Shown: positions 1-8,432 of the stretch, piece by piece
How positions within the stretch are numbered: the first letter of the stretch is position 1
Layout of the letters: every line of letters begins with the position of its first letter
Assembly (NCBI GenBank): GCA_045613545.1
Contig: JAZLBD010000012.1
Span: 1 to 40,886, forward strand
Length of the DNA stretch: 40,886 bases
Direction of reading: 5' to 3'
Origin: Scatosoma sp045613545
Lineage (GTDB): Bacteria; Bacillota; Clostridia; Christensenellales; Borkfalkiaceae
Made by a program: the position numbers and the translations under genes
The notes under the pieces: model-generated
What the model saw: the letters and a program-made list of their open reading frames with translations, nothing else
What the model was told of the DNA's origin: nothing
The model's database searches: none

Positions 1-55
1 TATTAGCTTTCTTTTCTCTATGAAAATTTTGCCTTCGTACTCGTCTTTTCTTCAT
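1..55 (-). CDS. Possible 5' end of an unidentified gene running off the left edge
   Basis: An open minus-strand frame begins with ATG at 55 (an in-frame TTG lies at 64) and stays open to position 1. It gives a short, very basic N terminus rich in Lys and Arg. It lies downstream of the leftward promoter at 171-199. The only purine-rich ribosome-binding-like sequence (AAGGA near 81-85) is too far upstream to be convincing, so the start is uncertain. No function can be assigned from about 18 residues. The real start could lie further left. Confidence 0.25.
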   Translation of the reverse strand, partial: MKKRRVRRQNFHREKKAN

Positions 56-170
56 CTCTTTCAAAATGAATAAAAACTTTTCCTTTTAATATTTGCTATG
101 CAGTTGTCAATCTTCGTTTCTCCCTCGTCTTCAGACTTGGGCGCTGTCTTTTTTTTGGTGCAGCCTAAAC

Positions 171-199
171 ATAATAACACTTCATAGGAGTATTGTCAA
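171..199 (-). promoter_or_regulatory. Leftward sigma-A-type promoter
   Basis: Read on the minus strand, TTGACA (194-199) and TATTAT (171-176) are separated by exactly 17 bp, which predicts a start near 164 and transcription out of the left edge. It drives a gene whose body lies outside the window. The transcript would have a leader of about 100 nt before any start codon. Confidence 0.7.
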
Positions 200-273
200 G
201 CTTTTTTGAAAAGGTTTTGTAAATTTTTTTTCATTTTTTTAATTTTTTATGCAAGCGTATCTTTTATGGAAAT

Positions 274-294
274 GATCGCCGATAGACGGCGATC
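274..294. repeat. Perfect 8-bp inverted repeat in a divergent intergenic region
   Basis: GATCGCCG (274-281) and CGGCGATC (287-294) flank the 5-nt loop ATAGA. No T-tract follows on either strand, so a terminator is unlikely. It sits between the leftward promoter and the GH3 promoter and could be an operator or a transcript hairpin. A second, weaker inverted repeat (CGTAT/ATACG) lies at 324-339. I see no gene in the rest of 1-372. Confidence 0.4.
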
Positions 295-372
295 CGACTC
301 ACGCGCGCCCACTACATACAACGCGTATAGGATAATACGTGGCTTTTATTTTGATTATTTTCCTTTTTTCAC

Positions 373-401
373 TTGACAAAACCCGTTTTTTACAATACAA
401 T
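373..401 (+). promoter_or_regulatory. Promoter of the GH3 gene
   Basis: TTGACA (373-378) and TACAAT (396-401) have a 17-bp spacer. The predicted start near 408 leaves a leader of only about 25 nt before the ATG at 433. Confidence 0.75.
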
Positions 402-432
402 AAAATAAATAAAACAAATGGAGCAATTTTCT

Positions 433-2466
433 ATGAAATTCAAAGATTTAACGTTGCAAGAAAAATGCCAAATCCTCACGGGGAGCAGAGAGGCTTGGTG
501 TACGGAAGATTTAGGCGGAAAAGTTCCCTATTGCAGAATGCAAGACGGTCCGAGCGGTTTGATGGTTCAAGGCTCCGTTTCCGTACCCTGTCTTCAAAAC
601 ATCGGGAATTCTTGGAGCGAGGACGCCGCTTATTTGATGGCGAGCATTATGGCGGAAGACTGTATCGAACACGAAGTCGACGTCTTACTCGCCCCCGGCG
701 TCAATATCAAACGCAACAATGTTTGCGGTAGAAATTTCGAGTACGTGAGCGAAGACCCTTATCTTTCTGGTATCTTGGGAAAACATTTCGTGAACGGACT
801 TCAAGATAAAGGGATCGGCGCGACGGTAAAACACCTTTGCGCGAACAATAGAGAATACGCGCGCTTTACCGTTTCTTCCGAAGTGGACGAGAGAGCGTTG
901 CACGAAATCTATTTGGAACCTTTCCGTATCGTACTCGAATCCAAGCCTTGGATCGTTATGTGTAGCTACAACCCCCTCAACGGTTGGTATACTTCTGAAA
1001 ACCGTCCTTTGCTTAAAGGAATTTTACGCGACACGTTTGGGTTCGACGGGTTGATCGTTTCCGACTGGTGCGCCGTACACGATAGAGCTAAATCTCTCAA
1101 AGCGACCCTTGATTTGGAAATGCCCTTTGCGGAACGCTCCGAAAAGAACTTGTTGGACGCGCACACGCGTGGGTTTATCACGACGGAAGAAATCGACGAA
1201 TCGGTACAACGGATGCAAGACTTAATGGATAAAGTCGAAGCCTCCAAGGCGATTCGCCCCACCCCTCGTCCCAGACAAGAACGCCACAACGACGCTATCA
1301 AAGTGGCGGAAGAGGGTATCGTGCTTTTGAAAAACGAGGACGGCGTTCTTCCTTTGAAAAACCCCAAACGCCTCGCCGTTATCGGGCAACAAGCCAGATA
1401 TCCGGAAGTCGGCGGTGGCGGTTCTTCCGATATGTCGGCAAAACATGGCTACGATATTCCGTTCTTGGATAGATTGTTAAAGCAAGAATATCCGGACTGT
1501 TCCGTCCGCTTTATCGGCGCGTATAAAATTTTGCCTCACCTTGGTTTCAATAACCGTGAATGGTTGGAAAAAATCGCGATCCGTGACGCTTACGAAAGCG
1601 AATATTCCATCGTTTGCGTCGGCGACAACCGCGTGCTTGAAAGCGAGGGCTACGATAGACAAAGCTTGAAACTTCCCCTCGTACACGAAAATTTAGTCAA
1701 GCATATTTGCGAAGTCAACCCCAACGTCATCGTCATCGTCACGGCGGGGAGTGCGATTGATATGACCGCTTGGATCGACAAGGCGAAAGCGGTTATCTAT
1801 ACGAGCTTTGGCGGAGAAGGAATCAACGAGGCGCTTTGCAATATCATCACGGGTAAAACCTGCCCCTCCGGTAAACTTAGCGAAACGTTCGTGCGTTCGA
1901 TCGAGGATAACCCCATCAACTTTGAAACGGGCAACGGATTCGTCGAACGGTATAACGACGGGATTATGGTCGGTTATAAATATTACGAAAAGAACAACAT
2001 CCCCGTTCTCTTCCCGTTCGGCTACGGTAAGAGCTACGCGACGTTCGAATATTCCGATTTGAAGATTGAAAAGCTTGGCGACGCCGATTACAACGTTTCC
2101 TACACGGTCACGAACACGTCGGACGTGGACGGCAAGGAAATTTCCCAACTCTATATTAAGGACGTCTTCTCGATGGTAGAACAACCACCCAAGGCGCTTA
2201 AAGGGTTTGCAAAAACCTTCCTTAAGGCGGGCGAAAGCAAGGTGATTACCCACCGCTTGGATAAGCAATCTTTCTCCTATTACAGCACGATGCTCAAAGA
2301 ATGGTTCTTGGAAGACGGTTGGTTTGAAATCTACGTCGGCGCTTCCTCGGCGGATATTCGCTTGCAAGCAAAACTGCTTGTGAAAACGGACGAAGATCAA
2401 CAAAATTCTAAATACGACGAATTTTACAATCTTCCCGATTCCACAAACGACACGTTTATCGTTTAA
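433..2466 (+). CDS. Glycoside hydrolase family 3 beta-glucosidase-like enzyme
   Basis: This is a family 3 glycoside hydrolase of 677 aa, probably a beta-glucosidase or related exo-acting enzyme that releases sugars from oligosaccharide or glycoside ends. No signal peptide is present, so it should act in the cytoplasm on imported substrates. The N-terminal barrel domain carries the substrate-site DGPSG stretch and the SDW motif whose Asp (about residue 211) is the family's catalytic nucleophile. A second alpha/beta domain follows, then a C-terminal fibronectin-III-like domain over the last 130 residues. I chose ATG 433 over the in-frame ATG at 418 because GGAG at 420-423 sits correctly 9 nt upstream of 433 and the predicted transcript starts near 408. 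The gene is monocistronic. Its sugar specificity cannot be read from sequence. Confidence 0.93.
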   Translation: MKFKDLTLQEKCQILTGSREAWCTEDLGGKVPYCRMQDGPSGLMVQGSVSVPCLQNIGNSWSEDAAYLMASIMAEDCIEHEVDVLLAPGVNIKRNNVCGRNFEYVSEDPYLSGILGKHFVNGLQDKGIGATVKHLCANNREYARFTVSSEVDERALHEIYLEPFRIVLESKPWIVMCSYNPLNGWYTSENRPLLKGILRDTFGFDGLIVSDWCAVHDRAKSLKATLDLEMPFAERSEKNLLDAHTRGFITTEEIDESVQRMQDLMDKVEASKAIRPTPRPRQERHNDAIKVAEEGIVLLKNEDGVLPLKNPKRLAVIGQQARYPEVGGGGSSDMSAKHGYDIPFLDRLLKQEYPDCSVRFIGAYKILPHLGFNNREWLEKIAIRDAYESEYSIVCVGDNRVLESEGYDRQSLKLPLVHENLVKHICEVNPNVIVIVTAGSAIDMTAWIDKAKAVIYTSFGGEGINEALCNIITGKTCPSGKLSETFVRSIEDNPINFETGNGFVERYNDGIMVGYKYYEKNNIPVLFPFGYGKSYATFEYSDLKIEKLGDADYNVSYTVTNTSDVDGKEISQLYIKDVFSMVEQPPKALKGFAKTFLKAGESKVITHRLDKQSFSYYSTMLKEWFLEDGWFEIYVGASSADIRLQAKLLVKTDEDQQNSKYDEFYNLPDSTNDTFIV

Positions 2467-2480
2467 TTTTAATTTACGTC

Positions 2481-2516
2481 AAAAACACCTCGTAGCAATC
2501 GCTACGAGGTGTTTTT
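2481..2516. terminator. Bidirectional terminator between convergent genes
   Basis: A perfect 16-bp stem (2481-2496 with 2501-2516) has the loop AATC, with a T-run at the 3' end on both strands. It can end both the GH3 gene and the oxidoreductase gene. Confidence 0.9.
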
Positions 2517-2532
2517 AGCTTCCTTTTTATTT

Positions 2533-3549
2533 TTACGCGGAAAAATTTTCCTTGCCTTTTTCGTAAAGGTCCATGATGAGTTTATGCGTTTTCAGCGCCT
2601 CTTCCCCACTAATTTCAAGCGGTTGTTCGCCCAGAACCGCCTTGTAAAATTCGGAAATTTGTTTGGCGTGTTGGAACCCCCAATAATCTTTTCCACCCTC
2701 GACGGCTTGCACGTCCACTTGATGCGCTTCTTCGGTTTCGCCGTTGTCGTAGGTGATATACCCGTCGTCGTAGGTGAACACCGCTTTTCCTTTTTCGCAG
2801 TAGAGTTTGATTTCGATCGGCTCGTCGCAACCGTAGTTGTTCATCGCGTAGAACCCGTACGTGACGCCGTTTTCATAACGGATCAAACCCTCCGCGCTGT
2901 CCTCCACTTTCACGATTTTGTGACCGCGATTTGCCATCGAACAGGAAATTTCAACGGGCGTGCTGTTTACGAGCCAATGCACTAAGTCAACGGAGTGGAT
3001 CGCTTGGTCAATCAAGACGCCACCACCCTCTTTATCCCACGTGCCTTTCCAGTCGCTTTCGCTATAATATTCGTCTGAGCGCGACCAGGTGAGGGTGGAT
3101 CGGACGGAAATGATTTTTCCGAGTTTACCGCTTTCCAAAGCACGCTTTACCAAAAGTGGAGCTTTGTTGTATCGGCACTGGGAAATAATTCCGAATAAAA
3201 CGTTCTCTTCTTTTGCAACTTTTACGGCGTGCTCGGCTTTTTCGTAGTTGATATCCATCGGCTTTTCGCAAAGGACGTGTACGCCTTTTTTGAACGCGTA
3301 TTCCGAAACTTCGCAATGTAAATAGTGCGGAAGGCAAATATGCACCGCGTCGAGCGTTTCTTCGTTCAACATTTCCTTATAATCGTCATAGGCTTTCACG
3401 TGGAATTTGTCTGCGTAATAATCCGCTCTTTCGCGCTTATTGTCGCAACAAGCGACGAGTTCGATTCTGTCGCCAAACGCGAAAATACCATCGAAATGCA
3501 TCACGGAAATTCTACCGCAACCGATTACAGCCACTCGTAATTTTTTCAT
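2533..3549 (-). CDS. Gfo/Idh/MocA family NAD(P)-dependent oxidoreductase
   Basis: This cytoplasmic dehydrogenase of 338 aa probably oxidises or reduces a sugar, inositol or sugar-acid derivative with NAD(P). The N-terminal Rossmann fold has the dinucleotide motif VIGCGRIS at about residues 7-14. The family's CEKPMD motif, whose Lys helps catalysis, follows near residue 95, and the C-terminal alpha/beta substrate domain comes after that. I chose ATG 3549 because TAGGA lies just upstream. Two further in-frame starts exist at 3564 (ATG) and 3579 (TTG). It has its own promoter and faces the GH3 gene, so a shared carbohydrate role is possible but not shown. The exact substrate is unknown. Confidence 0.88.
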   Translation of the reverse strand: MKKLRVAVIGCGRISVMHFDGIFAFGDRIELVACCDNKRERADYYADKFHVKAYDDYKEMLNEETLDAVHICLPHYLHCEVSEYAFKKGVHVLCEKPMDINYEKAEHAVKVAKEENVLFGIISQCRYNKAPLLVKRALESGKLGKIISVRSTLTWSRSDEYYSESDWKGTWDKEGGGVLIDQAIHSVDLVHWLVNSTPVEISCSMANRGHKIVKVEDSAEGLIRYENGVTYGFYAMNNYGCDEPIEIKLYCEKGKAVFTYDDGYITYDNGETEEAHQVDVQAVEGGKDYWGFQHAKQISEFYKAVLGEQPLEISGEEALKTHKLIMDLYEKGKENFSA

Positions 3550-3626
3550 AATTTTTCCTAACATCCTTTTTGCTTTCAAACAAACTGTCGTCCAGCAATT
3601 CTTTCGTTTGCTTTTTCGACTATAAT

Positions 3627-3655
3627 CATATCGAAAAAAAACCGATTTGTCAAGA
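3627..3655 (-). promoter_or_regulatory. Promoter of the oxidoreductase gene
   Basis: On the minus strand TTGACA (3650-3655) and TATGAT (3627-3632) are 17 bp apart. The leader is about 70 nt. I see no clear terminator between the end of glnN (3694) and this promoter. Confidence 0.75.
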
Positions 3656-3693
3656 GCCTTTACGCTTTTCTGTCTATTATTTTTATATTTTTC

Positions 3694-5772
3694 TTATTTC
3701 ACGCTATAAAGCAAATCGGTATAGGTTGGGAACGGCCAGTATTCTTTCGCCGTCCACTTTTCCGCCTCGTCCGCGTGTTTTCTTACGGCAACCATATCGG
3801 GCGCGACGACGTGCGCCATTCTCGCCGCCGCCTCGCGAGGGGACGAAGGCAAATCGGAAACGTCGTTTTCGAGTTTGTCGAGCGCGAGCATCATCTTTTC
3901 CATTTCCACGCCGAGCGTTTTGATCACCTTTTCGTCCGCCTTGCAAGGCAAGGAGGAAAAGAGGTTCTTTTTCCGTTCGAGCGAAACGCAAAGATCGTTC
4001 ACGTAGCAATTGACGGCGGGATAGATTTGGCTTCTTGCCATATCGAGCATCGTGAGCGCTTCGATCCGCATCGTTTTGACGTAGTTTTCCAGTTGAATAT
4101 TCGCGCGCGTTTCCGCTTCCGAACGGGTGTATACCCCTTGGTGCACGAACACGTCGATATTTTCTTTTTTGAAAAGTTCGCAAACGGCATCGGCGGTGTT
4201 TTTGTGGTTCAAAAGCCCACGCTTTTCCGCCTCTTTTTCCCATTCGGGGCCGTAGCCGTTATAATTGAAGATGATTCTATAATGCTTTTTCAGCGTCTTT
4301 TCTATATAGGTACGGCACGCCTTTTCAAAATCCGTCGCTTTTTCCAGTTTATTCGCCGCCTCCGAGAACGCCTCCGCCACGATCGTGTTGAGCACGATGT
4401 TGGGATCGGCTACCGACGCAGACGAGCCGAGCATTCTGAACTCGAACTTATTCCCCGTAAAAGCAAACGGCGAGGTACGGTTCCGATCGGTGGAGTCAAT
4501 CGGGAAAATGGGCGATTCGGGTACGCCGATCGAGCCTTTATCCACCTTGTTCGGCACGTAATTTTTACCAAGAACGATCGAATCGACGATCGCGCCGAGT
4601 TCGTCCCCCAAATACACCGACACGATCGCGGGGGGAGCTTCGGTTGCGCCGAGCCGATGATCGTTTCCAGCCGAGGCGATACAACCGCGCAAAAGCGCTT
4701 GGTATTTGTCCACCGCCGCAATCACGCACGAAAGGACGAGCATGAACCGCGTGTTTTCTTCGGGGTGCTCGCCGGGGTCGAGCAAGTTCAGTCCTCTGCC
4801 CGTCGACAGCGACCAGTTGTTATGCTTTCCCGAACCACTGATCCCTGCAAACGGTTTTTCGTGTAAAAGGCAGGAAAGCCCGTGACGATTCGCCACCTTT
4901 TTCATCACGTCCATCATCAATTGATTGTTGTCCACGGCAACGTTGGTATGTCCGAACACGGGGGCAAGTTCGTGTTGCGCGGGCGCGGCTTCGTTGTGAC
5001 GACTCTTCGAATAAATCCCGTACGACCAAAGGGTTTCGTCGAGATCGCGCATGTAATCGGAGACACGTTGTTTGAGCGACCCGAAATAATGGTCTTCGAG
5101 CTCCTGTCCGCGAGGCGCAGACGCGCCGAATAGCGTTCTGCCCGTCAAGAACAAATCCTCCCGCTTTTCATACATTTTTTGATCGACCAAAAAATATTCT
5201 TGCTCCGGTCCAACCGTCGCCACTACCTTTTTGCAGTCGATTTTGAAGAGTTTTAAGATACGCTTCGTCTCGCGATCGAGCGCCGTCAGTGATTTCAAGA
5301 GAGGCGCTTTTTTATCCAGCGTTTCGCGCGTGTAGGACACGAACACGGTGGGAATATAGAGGGTCCCTTCCTTGACGAACGCGGGGGAAGTGGGATCCCA
5401 AGCCGTGTAACCGCGTGCGGCAAACGTTTCCCGCGTTCCACCCGAAGGAAAAGAGGAAGCGTCCGGCTCGCCGACGATGAGCGATTTCCCCGACAGTTGC
5501 ATCACCGCACCGTCCACGCCACTCGGCTCGATGAACGAATCGTGCTTTTCCGCCGTCAAGTTGGTGAGCGGTTGGAACCAATGCGTATAGTGGGTCGCCC
5601 CTTTCGAAACCGCCCAATCCTTCATCGCGTTTGCGACAACGTCCGCAATCGACACGTCGATTCTCTCGCCCGAGTCGATCGTCTCTCGCAAAGACTCGTA
5701 GGTCGCCTTAGGTAAAATGCTTTTCATCACCGTATCGTTGAATACGTGCTCGCCAAAACGTTCAATTTCCAT
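3694..5772 (-). CDS. glnN: Glutamine synthetase type III
   Basis: It makes glutamine from glutamate, ammonia and ATP and is the main route of ammonia assimilation. The protein is 692 aa, in the size range of type III enzymes (about 700 aa) and far longer than type I (about 450). Recognisable stretches are PRGQELEDHYFG in the ATP/metal region, NEAAPAQHELAP, and the KPFAGISGSGKHNNWS segment that binds metal and substrate. I placed the start at ATG 5772, after GAAGGTG and 34 nt below a good promoter -10. The frame is open upstream to 5934, but that part includes the promoter and is low-complexity, so it is not coding. The gene appears monocistronic. Type III enzymes form dodecamers and are common in Bacteroidota and many Clostridia. 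Confidence 0.95.
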   Translation of the reverse strand: MEIERFGEHVFNDTVMKSILPKATYESLRETIDSGERIDVSIADVVANAMKDWAVSKGATHYTHWFQPLTNLTAEKHDSFIEPSGVDGAVMQLSGKSLIVGEPDASSFPSGGTRETFAARGYTAWDPTSPAFVKEGTLYIPTVFVSYTRETLDKKAPLLKSLTALDRETKRILKLFKIDCKKVVATVGPEQEYFLVDQKMYEKREDLFLTGRTLFGASAPRGQELEDHYFGSLKQRVSDYMRDLDETLWSYGIYSKSRHNEAAPAQHELAPVFGHTNVAVDNNQLMMDVMKKVANRHGLSCLLHEKPFAGISGSGKHNNWSLSTGRGLNLLDPGEHPEENTRFMLVLSCVIAAVDKYQALLRGCIASAGNDHRLGATEAPPAIVSVYLGDELGAIVDSIVLGKNYVPNKVDKGSIGVPESPIFPIDSTDRNRTSPFAFTGNKFEFRMLGSSASVADPNIVLNTIVAEAFSEAANKLEKATDFEKACRTYIEKTLKKHYRIIFNYNGYGPEWEKEAEKRGLLNHKNTADAVCELFKKENIDVFVHQGVYTRSEAETRANIQLENYVKTMRIEALTMLDMARSQIYPAVNCYVNDLCVSLERKKNLFSSLPCKADEKVIKTLGVEMEKMMLALDKLENDVSDLPSSPREAAARMAHVVAPDMVAVRKHADEAEKWTAKEYWPFPTYTDLLYSVK

Positions 5773-5805
5773 AAAAACACCTTCTTTTGTTTGTTTTTCC
5801 CTGTT

Positions 5806-5834
5806 ATTATAAGGCGAAAAGCCGTGAAAGTCAA
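5806..5834 (-). promoter_or_regulatory. Promoter of glnN
   Basis: TTGACT (5829-5834) and TATAAT (5806-5811) on the minus strand have a 17-bp spacer. The predicted leader is short (about 28 nt), which supports the start at 5772. The AT-rich stretch 5835-6015 further upstream shows no gene. Confidence 0.8.
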
Positions 5835-6015
5835 GCAACTTCCCCCGTTTTTCCTGTTTTTCCATAAAAAATACCCTTTTTTTGCTTTTTTGTAAAAAAA
5901 TAAAGTAAAAATAACATTTTATAGTGTTTTCCACATTTATTGTGTTTATTTTATAAAGATATTTCTTTGTTTTTGCTAAAAATTATAAAAAAATCTCCGA
6001 AAAAAATTAAAAAAT

Positions 6016-6044
6016 AAAGGGCGATTTTCAAAAAATCGTCCTTT
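6016..6044 (-). terminator. Terminator of the methyltransferase unit
   Basis: Arms 6032-6044 and 6016-6028 pair over 13 positions with one mismatch and a 3-nt loop. On the minus strand the stem is followed by a T-rich run, complementary to the A-run at 6001-6015. It lies just after the methyltransferase stop at 6059. Confidence 0.75.
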
Positions 6045-6058
6045 GTACGCTTTTTTTC

Positions 6059-7189
6059 TTATTCCGTCGGTTTTTTTCCGAAATAAGAATAGAGTCCGCA
6101 GTCTAAATTTGCGTTGGAAAGCTTCTTTTTTCGATCCGCGCTCTTGCCAAAGAACCGTTCAAACGAGGAGAACGAGGTCAAGAAATATCCGCTCCAATCG
6201 GGCAACGCGCGAAAGGTCTTCCCAAGATCGCGGTATAAAACTTTCACTTCCTCTTCCCCTAAAAGCCTCTCGCCGTAAGGAGGGTTAGAAATCATAACGC
6301 CGTACCTCTCCTCGCTCGTAAACGTTCGCATATCCCGTACGGAAAATTGAATCGCGTCCTCCACCCCCGCTTTTTTGGCGTGGTATTTGGCAATCGAGAT
6401 GGCTTCTTTTGAAATATCCGAGGCGTAAATCTTAGGAGAAACGTTCGTCCTCTCGCTATCTCTCGCCTCTTCCCTCGCACGCGAAATATGTGTTGAATCG
6501 ACGAATTTCCACTTTTCAAAATCGAAAGAACGATTTTTCCCCGGCGCTATGTTTTTAGCGATCATAGCCGCCTCGATCGGCAACGTACCGCTACCGCAAA
6601 ACACGTCGGCAAACGGTTTTTCCGTGCGGTAAAAGGAGGTTGCGATAAGCCCCGCCGCCGTCGTCTCTTTTAAGGGCGCGGAGTAGGCAAGCGTTCTATA
6701 CCCACGCTTATGGAGTCCCTCCCCCGTCGCGTCGAGGGTGACTTTCACTTCGTCTTTATAGGCGAAAAACCCCACGACCGTACGAGCTCCCGTTTCGGTG
6801 AACGTCACTCTTCCCGATTTTTTTCGATCGGCAAGACGGCGAATGATCGCCTTTTTCGCCACCCCGCCCATCGCTTTGATCGCGCCGAGTTTGGAGAGCA
6901 TACTTTTCCCATCCATCAAGATTTTAGAATCTATTTCCAGCCACTTTTCCCACGGCAAAGCGTAGAACCCGTCGAACAGCTCGTCGAACGTTTCCGCGTG
7001 GAAAGAACCCACTTCGATAAGCACCCGTTCCCCTACGCGCAAAAACACGTTGAGTCTTGCAACGTCTGTAAAATCGCCGTCTATTCCCACCCGACCGTTC
7101 TCAGCGGGCGCTTTCCCATAGCCAAGAGCGGTAAGCTCACGCTTGACCGCTCCCTCTAGTCCCGATTGTACGGGAATCCAAAGTTTCAT
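6059..7189 (-). CDS. THUMP-domain class I SAM-dependent RNA methyltransferase (RlmL/YpsC-like)
   Basis: This is a predicted 23S rRNA guanine-N2 methyltransferase of 376 aa. The N-terminal part (about 1-150) is the ferredoxin-like/THUMP RNA-binding region. The C-terminal Rossmann-fold domain holds the SAM-binding FCGSGTLPIEAA motif (about 197-208) and the catalytic NPPYGERL motif IV (about 300). Members of this family modify G2445 of 23S rRNA; the exact target here is inferred. Its length fits the single-domain Firmicute YpsC type rather than the two-domain RlmKL of E. coli. The start follows the stop of the upstream membrane-protein gene by 3 bp, and its GGAGGAG ribosome binding site lies inside that gene's last codons, so the two are co-transcribed. 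Confidence 0.9.
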   Translation of the reverse strand: MKLWIPVQSGLEGAVKRELTALGYGKAPAENGRVGIDGDFTDVARLNVFLRVGERVLIEVGSFHAETFDELFDGFYALPWEKWLEIDSKILMDGKSMLSKLGAIKAMGGVAKKAIIRRLADRKKSGRVTFTETGARTVVGFFAYKDEVKVTLDATGEGLHKRGYRTLAYSAPLKETTAAGLIATSFYRTEKPFADVFCGSGTLPIEAAMIAKNIAPGKNRSFDFEKWKFVDSTHISRAREEARDSERTNVSPKIYASDISKEAISIAKYHAKKAGVEDAIQFSVRDMRTFTSEERYGVMISNPPYGERLLGEEEVKVLYRDLGKTFRALPDWSGYFLTSFSSFERFFGKSADRKKKLSNANLDCGLYSYFGKKPTE

Positions 7190-7192
7190 CGT

Positions 7193-8263
7193 TTATTTCT
7201 CCTCCGCTTCGCCCGTGTTCACGCTTTTTTCCCTGCGGATTCTCTTCGCGAGGGACGCAGCGATTTTCACCTCTTCGTCCACGCTATCCACCCCGTCCTC
7301 TTCCACCAAGTCGATGCTTTCTTGCTTTTTATAATCCGAGCAGAGGTATTTTTTCGTTTTATAGCCGATAAGGATCGTGAAAAAGGCGCTTACCGTCCCT
7401 TGCACCGCGCTGTCCACCACCGTGTCCAAAAGCGGAATTTTTTTCGTCACGCCCGAGAAAAATTTGCTAAACATGTTAAACCAATTCACGTTTTGCATAC
7501 CGTAGGCGATGAGAGCGCTACGAAGCACCGTCAAATAAATGCGGAACAGTTTCGCATACGACGGGCGATACCCGTAAATCCCTACGATTTGTTTGACGAG
7601 CGATAAATTGATGAGCAACGCGGAAAGACCGTCTATCTTTTCGTTTTGCGAGATAGAAGTCGTCAAAAACACCTTGCCTGCGCTCCGCAAAATAAGTCCG
7701 TTCGCGCAACTTGCCACGTCCGTGGCGTAAACCTCCTTAAGCCGTGCTTTCACGAGGTCGGTATGTCCTTGTTTGACCGCCGTATCCAGCGCTTTCACAC
7801 GCTCGGGGGTTATGTAGAAAAACCGTACGTTTTGCGGATTCTTGTGATACTCTACGAGCGATTTTCCTACTTCTTTTATCGCTCTGCGGTTGCGACTCTT
7901 TGCCTTTTTGACGTCGATGTTCGTCACGTCCGTGATAAAAAACCGCGCGCAAAGAACTTTTGCAATCGGGCGTAAAACAAACACCAGCACGAGGATCCCC
8001 ATAACCAAACTCGCTACGTATCCCAAAATGCGATTGACTTGAAAACAGAGGGTTAATAGATCAGCAACCGCGGACAAAACGAGCAACGTCACGACCGCTA
8101 CGATGGCTACGATTCCCCATAAAAACCCCTTTTCGTTTTTTTGTTTTAAGGCGACGGATATACTGTCGGAAAACTCCGCGTCCGTTTTCGCCACGCTCTT
8201 TTTCGCAATTTTAGCGCCTTTCGGCTCTGCGGAAAGAATTTTTTCTTCGTTGTTTTTCTTCAT
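7193..8263 (-). CDS. DUF697/YcjF-like membrane protein
   Basis: This is an integral membrane protein of 356 aa with no known reaction. A charged N-terminal tail (about 60 aa) is followed by two close membrane segments (about 64-85 and 92-115). A soluble middle part then leads to a C-terminal region resembling the YcjF/DUF697 family: the stretch DGLSALLINLSLVKQIVG with IYGYRPSYAKLFR matches that family's 'D..v.l..nl.Lv.eIa..YG.rp.y...lRl' pattern, and a late QGTVSAFFTILIGYK segment follows. The family's usual partner in proteobacteria, the GTPase-like YcjX, is absent. The last 25 residues are very acidic. I chose ATG 8263 because GGAGA lies 7 nt upstream; the frame stays open to 8317 but there it overlaps the promoter. 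It is the first gene of a unit with the rRNA methyltransferase. Confidence 0.72.
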   Translation of the reverse strand: MKKNNEEKILSAEPKGAKIAKKSVAKTDAEFSDSISVALKQKNEKGFLWGIVAIVAVVTLLVLSAVADLLTLCFQVNRILGYVASLVMGILVLVFVLRPIAKVLCARFFITDVTNIDVKKAKSRNRRAIKEVGKSLVEYHKNPQNVRFFYITPERVKALDTAVKQGHTDLVKARLKEVYATDVASCANGLILRSAGKVFLTTSISQNEKIDGLSALLINLSLVKQIVGIYGYRPSYAKLFRIYLTVLRSALIAYGMQNVNWFNMFSKFFSGVTKKIPLLDTVVDSAVQGTVSAFFTILIGYKTKKYLCSDYKKQESIDLVEEDGVDSVDEEVKIAASLAKRIRREKSVNTGEAEEK

Positions 8264-8288
8264 AAAACGTTCTCCTTTTCTTTTCCTT

Positions 8289-8317
8289 ATTATATCATAT
8301 CCCGTCGAAAATTGCAA
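8289..8317 (-). promoter_or_regulatory. Promoter of the DUF697 gene and methyltransferase unit
   Basis: TTGCAA (8312-8317) and TATAAT (8289-8294) on the minus strand are 17 bp apart, 26 nt before the chosen ATG. Confidence 0.7.
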
Positions 8318-8378
8318 TTGCTCGATTATCGAAAGCCAAAAAGAAAATATTTCCTCTAAAAGATTGGGAAAAAACCGT

Positions 8379-8406
8379 TTGATTTTTCCCCGTTTTCGTG
8401 TATAAT
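8379..8406 (+). promoter_or_regulatory. Promoter of the Lys/Glu-rich membrane protein gene
   Basis: TTGATT (8379-8384) and TATAAT (8401-8406) have a 16-bp spacer. It is divergent from the promoter at 8289-8317; the two -35 boxes are about 60 bp apart. Confidence 0.7.
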
Positions 8407-8432
8407 AAAGAAAAGACTTTTAGGAGGGGTTT

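Noticed and set aside
418..432. Earlier ATG for the GH3 gene
   Set aside because: GGAG at 420-423 is the ribosome binding site for ATG 433, and the predicted transcript starts only about 10 nt before 418.
3775..4866. 363-codon plus-strand frame opposite glnN
   Set aside because: Shadow of glutamine synthetase III, with the same atypical composition.
5773..5934. 54-codon N-terminal extension of glutamine synthetase
   Set aside because: The segment contains the promoter at 5806-5834 and low-complexity AT-rich DNA; family homology begins at 5772.
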